Origin: Geobacter argillaceus
GTDB lineage: Bacteria; Desulfobacterota; Desulfuromonadia; Geobacterales; DSM-12255
Length of the DNA stretch: 64,000 nucleotides
Reading direction: 5' to 3'
Assembly (NCBI RefSeq): GCF_007830735.1
Contig: NZ_VLLN01000004.1
Location: 1 to 64,000, forward strand
Made by a program: the position numbers and the translations under genes. The notes beneath the pieces were generated by a model. That model was not told the DNA's origin, did no database searches, and was given only the letters and a program-made list of their open reading frames with translations. Below, piece by piece: positions 17,622-27,485 of the stretch (position 1 is the first letter of the stretch; each line of letters opens with the position of its first letter).

Positions 17622-18227
17622 TTACTCAGGGTATTCAACCCCTACCAAGTCGTTAAGCCGCACCTGTCCTCCCGGTTTGATAAGGCCATAGCTCCCCTTG
17701 GCGCCGACATAGCCAACAATCTCAACAGTTCCCACCAACTCTCCCCGGGCAAGGCCGAGCCCTTCGACTATGGTTCCCCCTCGATATATTTTCAGCTTCT
17801 GCCCCGGAACAATTCCGGCCTCACTGCCGATATTGAAGTAGACCTTCTCACCATCCACAGCTACGACCATGCCAAACCTGGGAATGAACGCCGCAGGCTT
17901 CCCTGCCAACCCGGTTATCCCGGCTTGCTGGGGTGTTGCCGTGGGAGCGGAAACTGCAGCAGCTGTGCTGCCACCGGTCACGGCTTCATACCCCCGCTTC
18001 ACCAACTCACCACCACGAGGAACCCCGCTTTCCACATACCGCCGCGGTACCCATATCGTCGCGGGGGCATTGGGGGACATGGTAAGTGCGGGGTTTGGTA
18101 CTTCCACGTAACCCTCTGTTCCAGCCGACTGGCCTTTGGTGCTTGCACAGCCAGCGATCAGGACGAACAACAAAAGGGCAAGTATTCTACCGTGCAGATC
18201 GTTACCGATTGTTTTGAAATGATGCAT
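17622..18227 (-). CDS. Secreted lipoprotein with FlgT-like C-terminal region
   Basis: 201 residues. After a short charged N terminus comes a hydrophobic stretch and the lipobox LIAGC (lipidated Cys near residue 27). A low-complexity Pro/Ala segment leads to a C-terminal domain, GMVVAVDGEKVYFNIGSEAGIVPGQKLKIYR, here GMVVAVDGEKVYFNIGSE and AGIVPGQKLKIYR, that resembles the C-terminal domain of flagellar assembly protein T. No flagellar genes are nearby, so only 'lipoprotein' is firm. ATG 18227 follows AAGGAAAGG closely. Confidence 0.7.
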   Translation of the reverse strand: MHHFKTIGNDLHGRILALLLFVLIAGCASTKGQSAGTEGYVEVPNPALTMSPNAPATIWVPRRYVESGVPRGGELVKRGYEAVTGGSTAAAVSAPTATPQQAGITGLAGKPAAFIPRFGMVVAVDGEKVYFNIGSEAGIVPGQKLKIYRGGTIVEGLGLARGELVGTVEIVGYVGAKGSYGLIKPGGQVRLNDLVGVEYPE

Positions 18228-18871
18228 TTTTACCTTTCCTTTATGGGGTATTAAGTTTTTTCCACTTGAGGGATACCTTGATGCTGGTGCACCTCGCCAC
18301 AGCCTTTAAATTTGTAACCATGTTTTATGTCTTGGCTGGAATGAAAAAAAAGCCCGGATACTTGAATCCAAGAGCCAGGCACTGTGCTTATCAATACTTT
18401 GGATTTCAATACCATGTTTTGCAATGACTTGTCTAGCTTAATTTGCGCTAGGAGATTCAGTCGAAATGGATTTTGCTTACGCATGTATTGAAATAATACC
18501 TGGTTTTTAACTCATTGACTTTGCAACAAAATCAGCTTTGGGTCAATCGGACATCCCGCCCAAAGGCTGTCGCAAAAATCCAAAACAGGCAATGAGAACC
18601 GGATACGGCTGTTAATGGACCAAGATCTTGTTCACCCATTTGGTGAAGCCTCCTGACGGGTAATCTGCTTTGCTGTCGAGATGTTACAACCTTTTTGGCA
18701 TTTCAACTGCCGTTTTTGGAATTTACCCGTCCTACCCGATTGCAAGATGCTCTTTACCCGCAGCTATCCCTCTGATAACATCCAATGGCCCGCGTAGATC
18801 ATCATGAAATCAATTGAGCTGTTGTAGAAGGTCAGAGTGAAGCTGGACCGGGATTGCGAGGATTGTCGCAT
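18228..18871. other. Long intergenic region upstream of lipoprotein and GGDEF genes
   Basis: About 640 bases between divergent genes. On the reverse strand GGAT-TCAAGT-ATCC plus a T-run (complement of 18345-18371) could be a small terminator. An open frame at 18251-18484 on the reverse strand has no homology I recognise and no clear ribosome site. No known RNA motif was recognised. Confidence 0.5.
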
Positions 18872-19774
18872 ATGTATGAAAGATATTACCGCAATCTCTT
18901 TCACTTTTTTGAGAGCCGCTCGAAGGTGTTTCACGTGATGCTCAGCGTTCTGCTGGGAAGCGGTATCGGATACCTCGACTACGTGACAAGCGACATTGAT
19001 TTCGTCCTCTTTTATATTGTTCCCATCTTTCTTACCACCTGGTTTGTCGGCAAAAACGCGGGGAGAGCTGCGAGCGTTCTCTCATGCATCACAAGCTTCG
19101 GTGTAAACATGGATACTGCGTTAGCAAAAAGTACCGCAAAACATATGGCCTGGGATTTTACTCTGGACATGCTGTTCTTTATATTTTTGGGGTTCATGTT
19201 CCGGATGCTTCGGGAGAAATATGATGAAGTGAACAATCTGGCCTTGCGGGATCCACTTACCCAGGCACTCAATCGGCGCAGCCTGACAGAACTGGCTGAG
19301 TATGAACTGCTCGCCTCCAGGCGTCACCGCCGTCCCTTTAGCATAGCCTTTATTGACCTCGACAATTTCAAGACGGTCAACGACCAGTTAGGCCACAATG
19401 TAGGGGATCGTCTCCTTCTACGGATTGTTGACGTTATGAGGAGCACCGTCCGTAGCACCGATCTGGTGGCCCGAATGGGTGGAGATGAGTTTGTTGTCGC
19501 ATTGCCCGAAACCGGTACTGAACAGGCCAGGAAGGTATTCGACAAATTGCGCGAAGCACTGCTGGAGTCAATGGCTGCCGAAGATTGGCCCGTGACCTTC
19601 AGCATCGGCGCGGTGACCTGTGAATGGCCCGCCTGCTCATTGGACGCTATTCTCAATAGGGCCGATACGCTTATGTATCAGGTGAAATCTCTGGGTAAAA
19701 ACAGCATTATTCATGACGTTGTCGGCGAACGGCACTCGGCCGACAGCCCGGATGTAACGCCTTCTGAGGACTGA
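18872..19774 (+). CDS. Membrane-anchored diguanylate cyclase (GGDEF)
   Basis: 300 residues from ATG 18872, with GAGGA at 18858-18862; the upstream in-frame TTG is not needed. Residues about 20-115 contain three to four hydrophobic segments (VMLSVLLGSGIGYLDYV, FVLFYIVPIFLTTWFVG, LDMLFFIFLGFMFRML). The GGDEF domain follows: RDPLTQALNRRSL, AFIDLDNFKTVND and the catalytic RMGGDEFVVALPET, then FSIGAV. The intact GGDEF predicts synthesis of c-di-GMP, or possibly the Geobacter hybrid cGAMP. The usual RxxD inhibitory site is not evident. The membrane part presumably senses a signal, unidentified. Confidence 0.9.
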   Translation: MYERYYRNLFHFFESRSKVFHVMLSVLLGSGIGYLDYVTSDIDFVLFYIVPIFLTTWFVGKNAGRAASVLSCITSFGVNMDTALAKSTAKHMAWDFTLDMLFFIFLGFMFRMLREKYDEVNNLALRDPLTQALNRRSLTELAEYELLASRRHRRPFSIAFIDLDNFKTVNDQLGHNVGDRLLLRIVDVMRSTVRSTDLVARMGGDEFVVALPETGTEQARKVFDKLREALLESMAAEDWPVTFSIGAVTCEWPACSLDAILNRADTLMYQVKSLGKNSIIHDVVGERHSADSPDVTPSED

Positions 19775-19823
19775 ATGGGGCCGAATCTGGGTCGGTATTG
19801 CAACGTATGACAACAACCAAGCC

Positions 19824-21944
19824 ATGGAAATCATCAACAACCTTCTCCCCCAAATAGGGCACTTCCGCATACAGGGATACTGGCTCGTCCTGCTCGCCTC
19901 TTTGCTGGAATCACTGGTGCTGGTGGGCGTAATCGTTCCGGGGGCTGTTTTAGTCGTCTTCGCCGGAGCTTTGGCCGCACAGGGATATTTTGATCTCGGC
20001 GATCTCATCTGGTTTGCCGCCGTCGGCGCGGTCCTGGGCGATGGGATCAGCTTCCTGCTTGGGCAACATGGAACCGGATTGTTCAAAGAAACGAACAAGG
20101 TCCTCAAGGCAAGCTACCTGGAGGCAGGAGAACAGTTTTTTCGTAAACATGGTGCCAAAAGCATATTTCTTGGGCGTTTCATCGGTCTTGTCCGAGCCGT
20201 CATCCCGTTTGTTGCCGGGCTGTCGGGGATGGCCGCCAAGCGGTTCTATCTCTGGAATATCCTCAGTGCCTTTGCCTGGGCCGCTTCCCACCTCCTTGCC
20301 GGCTACTTTCTCGGACAGGCGTGGCAGATGGTTGAGGTATGGACAAGCCGCGCCGGCATCTTTCTGACGGCGCTGATTCTGGTTCTCTTCTGTGCCAACC
20401 TGCTCAAGCGGTTCATCGTGAAACAGGGTGGGCAGCTGTTGAATCTGTGCCGGTCACTATGGCTTTCAGTTACCCAGGCCCTCATCACCAATCCCGATGT
20501 GGCAAGGCTCATTGCTCGTTATCCCCGGTTCTTTTCCTTCGCCAATGCCAGGCTGGACAGAGCCCGCTTCTCCGGTCTGCCGTTAACCCTGCTGGGCATC
20601 GCTTTTCTGTACACCCTACTGCTCCTTGGCGGCATCATCGAAGACATGCTGGCTCTTGACCCGATTGTTGCAGTTGATACACGGCTTGATAATCTCCTCT
20701 ATTTTTATCGAGCCGAGATGCTGGTCAAAGGATTTCTCTGGATTACCCTGTTGGGGAAGGCCAAGGTTGTTCTCAGTGTGGCAACGCTCTTCACGGTTCT
20801 TTTCTGGATACGGAAAAACCGTGAATTCATCCTGCCGTTCTGGCTAACACTAGCCGGAAGCGGCGTCTTCAGCCTACTCGGGAAGTTGGCATTCCACCGG
20901 CAGCGACCGCTTGGCATCAGTGTCTTTACTGAGGCAAGTTTTTCCTTTCCTAGCGGTCATGCGACCATCGCCGCCGCGTTTTATGGTTTCATCGTGTATT
21001 ACTTGTGGAGGCAGGCGCAAAACTGGAACATACGGCTGAACCTTTTGTTTGGCGGCAGTGCGCTTATTCTGGCAATCGGTTTCAGCAGGCTGTACCTGGG
21101 GGTCCATTTCTTGAGCGATGTGCTCGGCGGCTATTTGCTCGGGTTCCTGTGGCTCATACTTGGTATCTGTATGGTTGAAAGGCATCTTTTTGCCAGGAGT
21201 GGCATGCAGGCGCCGGAATGCTCGTCGTTCTCGGTAAGGCTAACGTCCGCAGCTCTCATACTCGTCGAATTGATCTTCTATATCCATAGTGGGTTACATT
21301 ACAACCCGACACGTAACAGTGTTGAAAACCTTGGGGCGACAAAGTCAGTCAGCATGGATGTTGTCAGTGGTTTTGATCGTTACCGGCTTCCCCGCTTCAC
21401 CGAATCCATATCTGGCAAGCAACAGGAACCCTTGAACATCATTATTGTCGCCAGGGACGATGCTTCGCTGGTGAGCGCTTTCAAGGTTGCTGGCTGGCAA
21501 CCGGCCGATCCGGTAACCATCGGTACCGTCGCAAGAACGGTAAAGGCACTCCTCGGCACCGAAAGCTATCCAACCGCACCTCTTACCCCTTCATTCTGGA
21601 ACGGTAGCATCAATGATTTCGGATTTGAAAAGCCGACTCCGGTGCACACCATGCTCCAACGCCACCAAGTCCGGCTCTGGAAAACTGATTTGGTGACGAC
21701 CGGCAAGAGCTGCGTTTTTATCGGCACGATCAGTCTTAATGCGGGACTGAAATGGGGATTGATGCACAAGATGAAACCGGATATTGACTCCGAGCGAGAT
21801 GCGCTTCTCAATGACCTGCTTCTTGGCGGCAGGGTAACAGCTTACTACAAGAACAGATTTGTTGCGCCACTCTCAGGTCGCAATTTTGCTGGTGACATTT
21901 TTTCCACTGATGGCTATATATGCGTAGTGATTATTGATTATTGA
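19824..21944 (+). CDS. DedA-PAP2-LssY three-domain membrane protein
   Basis: 706 residues. Domain 1 (about 1-200) is a DedA/SNARE-associated membrane domain (VIVPGAVLVVFAGALA; GRFIGLVRAVIPFVAG). Domain 2 (about 270-450) is a PAP2 phosphatase with all three signature motifs: KLAFHRQRP, FPSGHA and SRLYLGVHFLSD. Domain 3 (about 510-700) is a soluble LssY-like C-terminal domain (TPVHTMLQRHQVRLWKT; DIDSERDALLNDLL). The PAP2 active site predicts dephosphorylation of a lipid phosphate or pyrophosphate at the periplasmic face, and DedA proteins flip undecaprenyl phosphate. One polypeptide could therefore both recycle and translocate a lipid carrier. The ribosome site is poor. Confidence 0.88.
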   Translation: MEIINNLLPQIGHFRIQGYWLVLLASLLESLVLVGVIVPGAVLVVFAGALAAQGYFDLGDLIWFAAVGAVLGDGISFLLGQHGTGLFKETNKVLKASYLEAGEQFFRKHGAKSIFLGRFIGLVRAVIPFVAGLSGMAAKRFYLWNILSAFAWAASHLLAGYFLGQAWQMVEVWTSRAGIFLTALILVLFCANLLKRFIVKQGGQLLNLCRSLWLSVTQALITNPDVARLIARYPRFFSFANARLDRARFSGLPLTLLGIAFLYTLLLLGGIIEDMLALDPIVAVDTRLDNLLYFYRAEMLVKGFLWITLLGKAKVVLSVATLFTVLFWIRKNREFILPFWLTLAGSGVFSLLGKLAFHRQRPLGISVFTEASFSFPSGHATIAAAFYGFIVYYLWRQAQNWNIRLNLLFGGSALILAIGFSRLYLGVHFLSDVLGGYLLGFLWLILGICMVERHLFARSGMQAPECSSFSVRLTSAALILVELIFYIHSGLHYNPTRNSVENLGATKSVSMDVVSGFDRYRLPRFTESISGKQQEPLNIIIVARDDASLVSAFKVAGWQPADPVTIGTVARTVKALLGTESYPTAPLTPSFWNGSINDFGFEKPTPVHTMLQRHQVRLWKTDLVTTGKSCVFIGTISLNAGLKWGLMHKMKPDIDSERDALLNDLLLGGRVTAYYKNRFVAPLSGRNFAGDIFSTDGYICVVIIDY

Positions 21945-22049
21945 TTAATGGCTGTCATCGCCATGTGATTTCGTTCCTGCTGTGGTTCAAGGTAGGCACA
22001 GTAGGCAACTCCTCAAGGAAGTTAGTCAAACAGAAGGAAGAATGGCTAC

Positions 22050-22652
22050 ATGGAACAGATAGAAATGTTGAATCGTGCGCTTTTCCTAAAGATCAATGCA
22101 TTACCGGACACCGCTCCGTGGGCCATCGGGGTAGCAAAGGTGGTTGCCGATGACCTTATCTACATAATCCCGGCATTGCTGATCATATATTGGCTATGGG
22201 GCAGTGAGGCGAAGCGATCATTGGCACTTAAAGCGTGTCTTGTCGCCATGCTGGGTGTGGGGATTAACCAGCTTATCGGTCTGGCGTGGCAGCATCCGAG
22301 ACCCTTTATGATCGGTTTGGGGCATACATGGGTACCGCATGTAGCGGATTCATCGTTCCCCAGTGATCATATGACGGTATTTGTCGGTATCGGCATTAGT
22401 TTACTGTTTGGTGGCGAGGTATTGGCGGGGATACTTACGCTGGTCACCGGCATGGCTGTAGCATGGTCCCGCGTATTTCTCGGAGTGCATTTCCCCCTTG
22501 ACATGATGGGCTCAATCGGCATGGCATCTCTTTCCTACACGCTGATTTCGCCAGTATGGCGGCGTGTGGGTAACACTGTGACCACACTCATAGAAATGTT
22601 GTATCGAAGTATCATGGCTAGGCCAATTGAGAGAGGTCTCATGCGGCGCTGA
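22050..22652 (+). CDS. bcrC: Undecaprenyl-diphosphatase, BcrC/PAP2 type
   Basis: 200 residues with six predicted helices. PAP2 signature: QHPRPF (near residue 80), FPSDHMTVF (near 102) and SRVFLGVHFPLDMMG (near 139). FPSDH, rather than PSGH, is characteristic of the BcrC/YbjG group that removes phosphate from undecaprenyl pyrophosphate after cell-wall synthesis and gives bacitracin tolerance. It follows the DedA-PAP2-LssY gene by about 105 bases, so two lipid-phosphate phosphatases are adjacent. AAGGAAG lies 10 bases upstream. Confidence 0.87.
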   Translation: MEQIEMLNRALFLKINALPDTAPWAIGVAKVVADDLIYIIPALLIIYWLWGSEAKRSLALKACLVAMLGVGINQLIGLAWQHPRPFMIGLGHTWVPHVADSSFPSDHMTVFVGIGISLLFGGEVLAGILTLVTGMAVAWSRVFLGVHFPLDMMGSIGMASLSYTLISPVWRRVGNTVTTLIEMLYRSIMARPIERGLMRR

Positions 22653-22683
22653 AAGCGACAAAGTTGTTTTAGTAGACTCACAT

Positions 22684-22716
22684 GAAAAAAGGCCGCATTG
22701 CTGCGGCCTTTTTTCA
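22684..22716. terminator. Bidirectional terminator
   Basis: GAAAAAAGGCCGCA (22684-22697) and TGCGGCCTTTTTTC (22702-22715) form a perfect stem with A and T runs. It serves bcrC on the + strand and the siroheme protein gene on the - strand. Confidence 0.9.
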
Positions 22717-22742
22717 TCGCCAGCAAACGTCTGCTGCGACCG

Positions 22743-23423
22743 TTAGGCAGCGCTGGTGGCCTGCTTCCCCAGGACTGCGTCGCGGAATTGCTCGATCCCC
22801 ATCTCCTCGACAATTGTGCCGATACGGACCTCCCGCCCCGATTGCCGGTACCAGTCGAGGATCTGCTCAACAACGGCGAGCACCGCCGCCTCATCGGCCG
22901 GTGTCTCGACCAGCAGGTCGGCCAGCCGCGGCCGCGGGCCGGCGTTTCCCCCGACCAGTATCCGCCACCCCTTGGGGGTCCCCATGATGCCGATATCCTT
23001 GATCGCTACCTCGGCGCAGGAGAGCATGCAGCCGGAAACCCCCATCTTCAGTTTGTTCGGCAGCGGCATGGCGTGGTAGATGGCGTCCATCCTGAGCCCC
23101 AGGGAGATCGAATCCTGGACCGCTCGCTTGCACTGGGTGGTGCCGGGGCAGATCTTAATGCTCCGGACACAGAGCCCGATGGCTGCGCCGGGCTTTTCCG
23201 ACAGTTCGTCCCAGATCGCGTCGATCTCCTCCTCCTTCACGCCGAACAGGGCGATCCGCTGGGCCGATGTCAGTTTCATCTGCAGGTTGTATTTGTCGGC
23301 CACGTCGCAGATCTTCCGCAGGGTTGCGGTGGTGGTGATGCCGCCGGGGATGTGGGGGGCAATGGCGTAGGTTTCCCGGTCCCGTTGCAGGATGGCCCCT
23401 TTTTCTCTGATATCCTTTTTCAC
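22743..23423 (-). CDS. Small siroheme nitrite/sulfite reductase-like protein
   Basis: 226 residues. The C-terminal half has the coupled siroheme-[4Fe-4S] ligand pattern C-x5-C (CPGTTQC) and C-x3-C (SGCMLSCAE). The N-terminal part (IAPHIPGGITTTATLRKICD; LKLTSAQRIALFGV with its LTSAQR pattern) is the sulfite/nitrite reductase ferredoxin-like half. It is far shorter than assimilatory NirA/CysI (about 500-570 aa) and lacks added ferredoxin domains, as in the stand-alone Dsr-like proteins of anaerobes and methanogens. No electron-donor gene is adjacent. Substrate not assignable: sulfite, nitrite or a role in siroheme handling are open. Confidence 0.85.
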   Translation of the reverse strand: MKKDIREKGAILQRDRETYAIAPHIPGGITTTATLRKICDVADKYNLQMKLTSAQRIALFGVKEEEIDAIWDELSEKPGAAIGLCVRSIKICPGTTQCKRAVQDSISLGLRMDAIYHAMPLPNKLKMGVSGCMLSCAEVAIKDIGIMGTPKGWRILVGGNAGPRPRLADLLVETPADEAAVLAVVEQILDWYRQSGREVRIGTIVEEMGIEQFRDAVLGKQATSAA

Positions 23424-23621
23424 GCGTGCTCCTTGGTGCGAAATAGTGTGGGCAGATCAGGCGTCGTTGTGCCGTAGCGGATAATACCCCAATCTGGTGC
23501 AGAGGGAAAGAGGGTGCTGAGGGGCTGGTGTAAAAGAATTGTTGGCTTGCAGATGGGTTGGTATAGGTTAATATCATTTGTGAGAAATTACCACACAAGC
23601 TTTATGAGGGGAGATTCAACG

Positions 23622-25190
23622 ATGCTGAAAGTTCAAACAATCAAGGCCAAGCTGGTGATGTTTTCCTTGATTGCTTTTTTATCGGTCGGTTTTTGTGTTG
23701 GTTTCTCGTACTTCATTGCTGTTCATGAGGTAAAGACCATAATGGAGGCGGATATAGCATCAGTTGCGGATGCGCTGCAGGGAAACCTGACCTATATAGC
23801 CTCAGTTAAGCCCGATTCGTACAAGGACCCCGCGTTTAAGAAGCTCTTCAACCAGATAAAAATAGGGAAGAGCGGCTATGCCTTCCTGCTCGACGAGCAG
23901 GGAACTCTTGTTGTGCATAAGAAGGATGAGGGGAAAAATCTTGCCGGACAGAAGCATATCGACTTCATTCGCAGCCATAAAGAAGGCGGGACATACCAGT
24001 ACACCGCCAAGACCACTGGGCAGGACAAGATCGTTGCCTACAGATATATCGAACCGTGGAAACTCTGGGTCGTCCCCGGTACCAACGTGGCGGACTATTT
24101 CGATGCAATGAAAAAATCGTTTTTGTGGTGGAACCTCTTTTTCGGAGTTGGGATCTTGCTGGTTCTGGCAGCCTTTGCCATCGGAATTACGCGAAGCATA
24201 TCCCGCCCGATTGGTGATGCCGTAAGTATTGCCAACAGACTGGCCGACGGAGACTTAAGCATTGAAATCCGGACCATGGCAGGGGGAGAAGCCGGGCAAC
24301 TGCTCACGGCGATGGGGAATATGGTGGACAGTCTCAGGGATATCGTGAGCAAGGTAAAACAGGTTGCCGAGGAGGTGGCATGCGACGCCTCGAGGCTAAG
24401 GGTATCGGCCGGCCAGATGGCGGCTGATGCCGATGCGGAGTCGCTTCAGATCGGTACCATGGCAACTGCCAGCGAGGAGATGGCGTGCACCTCTACCGAG
24501 ATTGCCCGCAACTGTGTTTCCGCGGCTGAAGGGGCGAAACAGGCAACTGAAACTGCGGATGTGGGAGCTACGGTCGTCGAGGAGAATGTCAGAGGGATGT
24601 CCCGCATTGCCGAGCGGGTCAAGGAGTCGGCTGCCACCGTGCAAAATCTTGGCACCCGGAGCGACCAGATCGGTGCGATCATCGGTACCATTGAAGATAT
24701 TGCTGACCAGACTAATCTGTTGGCTCTGAATGCAGCAATAGAGGCAGCCCGAGCGGGCGAACAGGGGCGAGGGTTTGCCGTCGTTGCGGATGAGGTGCGT
24801 GCGCTGGCGGAGCGGACCACCAGGGCTACCCGAGAGATAGGTGAAATGATCCGCGCCATACAGGTAGAGACTAAAGGGGCGGTTGGGTCTATGGAAGAGG
24901 GTGTGGTGGAGGTTGAAAAGGGAACAGACGGCGCTGCCAAATCCGGCCAGGCTTTGAATGATATACTGGAACAAATTAACAGCGTAACCTTACAGGTGAA
25001 CCAGATAGCCACGGCAGCCGAGGAGCAGACGGCTACAATCGGAGAGATCAGCGGCAACATTCACAAAATTACCCGGGTAGTCCAGGAAACTGCCCGAGGG
25101 GCGGAGGAGAGTGCCACTTCGGCGAATGATCTGGCTGAGCTGGCGGAAAGGCTTAAATTGCTGGTGGGAAGGTTCAGGATGGCAGCATAA
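23622..25190 (+). CDS. Methyl-accepting chemotaxis protein with periplasmic single Cache domain
   Basis: 522 residues from ATG 23622, after GAGGGGAG. Helix 1 (about 8-30) is followed by a periplasmic sCache-type sensor ([21 protein letters not shown], here [15 protein letters not shown], and [22 protein letters not shown]), helix 2 (about 170-192) and a HAMP domain ([21 protein letters not shown]). The cytoplasmic coiled coil has the hairpin tip [20 protein letters not shown] and ..[23 protein letters not shown]. It signals to CheA/CheW; no che genes are in the window. The ligand is unknown, but the Cache type usually senses small organic acids. Confidence 0.92.
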   Translation: MLKVQTIKAKLVMFSLIAFLSVGFCVGFSYFIAVHEVKTIMEADIASVADALQGNLTYIASVKPDSYKDPAFKKLFNQIKIGKSGYAFLLDEQGTLVVHKKDEGKNLAGQKHIDFIRSHKEGGTYQYTAKTTGQDKIVAYRYIEPWKLWVVPGTNVADYFDAMKKSFLWWNLFFGVGILLVLAAFAIGITRSISRPIGDAVSIANRLADGDLSIEIRTMAGGEAGQLLTAMGNMVDSLRDIVSKVKQVAEEVACDASRLRVSAGQMAADADAESLQIGTMATASEEMACTSTEIARNCVSAAEGAKQATETADVGATVVEENVRGMSRIAERVKESAATVQNLGTRSDQIGAIIGTIEDIADQTNLLALNAAIEAARAGEQGRGFAVVADEVRALAERTTRATREIGEMIRAIQVETKGAVGSMEEGVVEVEKGTDGAAKSGQALNDILEQINSVTLQVNQIATAAEEQTATIGEISGNIHKITRVVQETARGAEESATSANDLAELAERLKLLVGRFRMAA

Positions 25191-25251
25191 GCAGGTAATG
25201 GGTAAGTTGAGAAGGATGGGGGCAGAACTCAGATGAGGCGATGATGTTACG

Positions 25252-25292
25252 ACGGAACACCAAGGTGATCATCGGTCGCCTTGGTGTTCCGT
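25252..25292. terminator. Hairpin between the chemoreceptor gene and the Cache protein gene
   Basis: ACGGAACACCAAGG (25252-25265) pairs with CCTTGGTGTTCCGT (25279-25292). The stem is long and perfect and is placed between convergent genes, but no strong T-run follows. Confidence 0.65.
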
Positions 25293-25318
25293 GCTACAGT
25301 TAATTGTCTGGTCGGCTG

Positions 25319-25768
25319 TTATTCGTAAACCCCGCACGCTACGGTCAGGTCGCCGACAGGCTCGGCATACGTCACTTTGTTCTCGATCTTTTTGGTCGCC
25401 GGATTGGTGAACTTATATTTCGGAGTCCACCCCCCGCCCTTTTTCGCAACGTTTAAAATATCTCTCGTAAAATAAATTCCATCAGGATCTTTCAGGTCAT
25501 ACAGGTTCTTGCCGATCAGTTTCGCGTTGGCGCCATGTGCCAACATAACCCCTTTGGGATCAAAAACGAAAACGTACAGTTCACCCTTGACGAACTTGCC
25601 ATGCTGGTTGCTGATCTCGGGAAATGCCTTTTCTTTGCCGTTTTCCTTCAAAAAAGCCGCGGCCTTCTTGACAAGCGCCTTGGCGTCCTCCTTATCCCCG
25701 GCACAGGCAACCCCGAGTGTACCCAACATAACCATCCCTGCTACCATCAGACTGATGAACTTTTTCAT
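25319..25768 (-). CDS. Secreted single-Cache-domain protein
   Basis: 149 residues from ATG 25768 (AGGGAGGA upstream); the frame extends to 25930 into the preceding gene without a start signal. A signal peptide (MKKFISLMVAGMVMLGTLGVACA) is followed by one Cache_2-like domain: KGELYVFVFDPKGVMLAHGANAKLIGKNLYD, visible as LYVFVFDPKGVMLAHG and LIGKNLYDLKDPDG, then GWTPKYKFTNPATKK. It has no transmembrane or output domain, so it probably acts as a free periplasmic binding protein. It starts 70 bases after the stop of the chemoreceptor at 25839-27485 and likely shares its transcript, which suggests it presents a ligand to that receptor. Confidence 0.8.
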   Translation of the reverse strand: MKKFISLMVAGMVMLGTLGVACAGDKEDAKALVKKAAAFLKENGKEKAFPEISNQHGKFVKGELYVFVFDPKGVMLAHGANAKLIGKNLYDLKDPDGIYFTRDILNVAKKGGGWTPKYKFTNPATKKIENKVTYAEPVGDLTVACGVYE

Positions 25769-25838
25769 GCGTGTCCTCCCTTTCTGTTTACTTGTTGTTG
25801 CCCCACTCAATTGGCAGGTGCGTTGAATAATATTCTCT

Positions 25839-27485
25839 TCAGGCTGCAAGTTTGAACTGTGCGACCAGTTGCTGCAGTTCGCCCGACAGGTGCGATAGTT
25901 GCGATGCGGCCGAGGCTGTTTCCTGGGCACCCCTGGCGGTCTGATTCACCACTTGGTTTATCTGCTGGATATTGTTGCTGATCTCGCCCGTGGTCGCAGT
26001 CTGTTCAGCCGCGGCGGTGGCTATCTGGTTCACCTGCATGGTAACCTCGCTGATGTGGTTCAATATGTCCTGGATCGCCTGGCCGGATGTCGCCGCTCGC
26101 TGTGTCCCCTCTTCGACTTCCTTGACCCCTATCCCCATTGCTCCGACGGCATTTTCCGTCTCAAGCTGGATCGCCTTGATCATGGTGCCGATCTCTTTGG
26201 TTGCTTTGGTGGTACGTTCGGCAAGTGCCCGCACTTCATCTGCAACCACGGCGAAACCGCGTCCCTGCTCGCCGGCCCGGGCCGCCTCGATGGCGGCATT
26301 CAGGGCCAGCAGGTTGGTCTGGTCGGCGATGTCTTCGATGGTGCCAATGATCTCGCCGATCTGATTGGATCTCTGCCCCAGAGTCTCCATGGTCTTCGCC
26401 GATGCTTTGACCTGCAGGGCGATCTTTTCCATCCCCTTGACCGATTCTTCGACAACTGTTGCCCCTGAACGGGCGGACAGGTTGGCTTCGTTGCCTTTTT
26501 GCGCGGCCAGATTGCAGTTCTGGGCGATTTCATCGGAAGTGGCAGCCATCTCCTCACCTGCAGTCGCAACCGTGCTTGCCTGGGTTGCCACTTGCTCGGT
26601 ACCGGTGGCCATCTGCTCCGAGGTGCTGCGGAGCTGGTTTGCCGCCACTGCCACCTTGGTCGAGGTTTCGGCAACTTCCCTCAGTATCCTGTTCAGCTTT
26701 TCCAATAGTTGATTGAAATTCCCTGCCATCTGTCCGACCTCGTCCCTTGAGGCGACATCGATTTTCCTGGTGAAATCTCCGGCGGCAACACGCTCGATCC
26801 CGGCAACGGTTTCCCGCACGGGAGCCAGAATTATCTTGTGCAAAAAGGTGCTGATGGTGAACGAAAGGATGAAGGCGACGATCAGAACCGTGATGACTAT
26901 CAGGTTGGTCCGGTTAGAGCTGGCGATGGCGGTTGCATACTGATCGTTGCTCAGGCTCTTTTCCAGGACCAGCAGCTTGTCAAAATTCGCTTTGATGTCA
27001 CGGAATGCGTCTTCGGTGCTCCCCATGAACATGGTTGCGGCATTCAGGTCTGTTTGCAGCATGTCTATCAGGTCATTGGCGCTTTTGTCGTATTCGTTCA
27101 GCTTGGCGAGGATAGGCTGGAGCAGTTTCTTCTCCTCGGCACTGGTGCCCGGCGCTTTCTGCAGTTGTACCAGGCTGGCGGTTGATTCCTTTAGTGTCCT
27201 CTGCACTTCCTGGCCGAGCTCGCTGACCTTGTTGCTGTCATATTTTGCGCCGGTCCAGCTGATCAGTTTGTAGAGGCCTGTGTTGGCCTGGGATATATCG
27301 CCGAATCGGTTTGCGCACGTTTCATAGGTCTTGAATCTGATATTGTAAATATCGTTGATGGATTTAGTCTGGGTATGGAGCCCGCTGTAGGCGACAGCTC
27401 CGAGCAACAGGAGGGAAAAGAGGCTGACGGCTGAAGAGAGCATGAGCTTGTTCGACATCTTCATGTGCAATAGAAAGTTCTTCAC
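25839..27485 (-). CDS. Methyl-accepting chemotaxis protein with four-helix-bundle sensor
   Basis: 548 residues, GTG start at 27485 with AAGGAG 8 bases upstream; ATG at 27464 is the alternative. Helix 1 (about 12-32), a periplasmic 4HB_MCP-type helical bundle of about 155 residues without Cache features, helix 2 (about 192-212), HAMP ([24 protein letters not shown]), and a signalling domain with [20 protein letters not shown]. The signalling tip is nearly identical to that of the receptor at 23622, so both probably feed the same array. The distal gene encodes a secreted Cache protein that could be its ligand-binding partner. Confidence 0.92.
   Translation of the reverse strand: MKNFLLHMKMSNKLMLSSAVSLFSLLLLGAVAYSGLHTQTKSINDIYNIRFKTYETCANRFGDISQANTGLYKLISWTGAKYDSNKVSELGQEVQRTLKESTASLVQLQKAPGTSAEEKKLLQPILAKLNEYDKSANDLIDMLQTDLNAATMFMGSTEDAFRDIKANFDKLLVLEKSLSNDQYATAIASSNRTNLIVITVLIVAFILSFTISTFLHKIILAPVRETVAGIERVAAGDFTRKIDVASRDEVGQMAGNFNQLLEKLNRILREVAETSTKVAVAANQLRSTSEQMATGTEQVATQASTVATAGEEMAATSDEIAQNCNLAAQKGNEANLSARSGATVVEESVKGMEKIALQVKASAKTMETLGQRSNQIGEIIGTIEDIADQTNLLALNAAIEAARAGEQGRGFAVVADEVRALAERTTKATKEIGTMIKAIQLETENAVGAMGIGVKEVEEGTQRAATSGQAIQDILNHISEVTMQVNQIATAAAEQTATTGEISNNIQQINQVVNQTARGAQETASAASQLSHLSGELQQLVAQFKLAA

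Noticed and set aside
18251-18484. 77-codon open frame on the reverse strand
   Set aside because: AT-rich intergenic DNA, no ribosome site, no protein pattern, and it crosses a possible small terminator.
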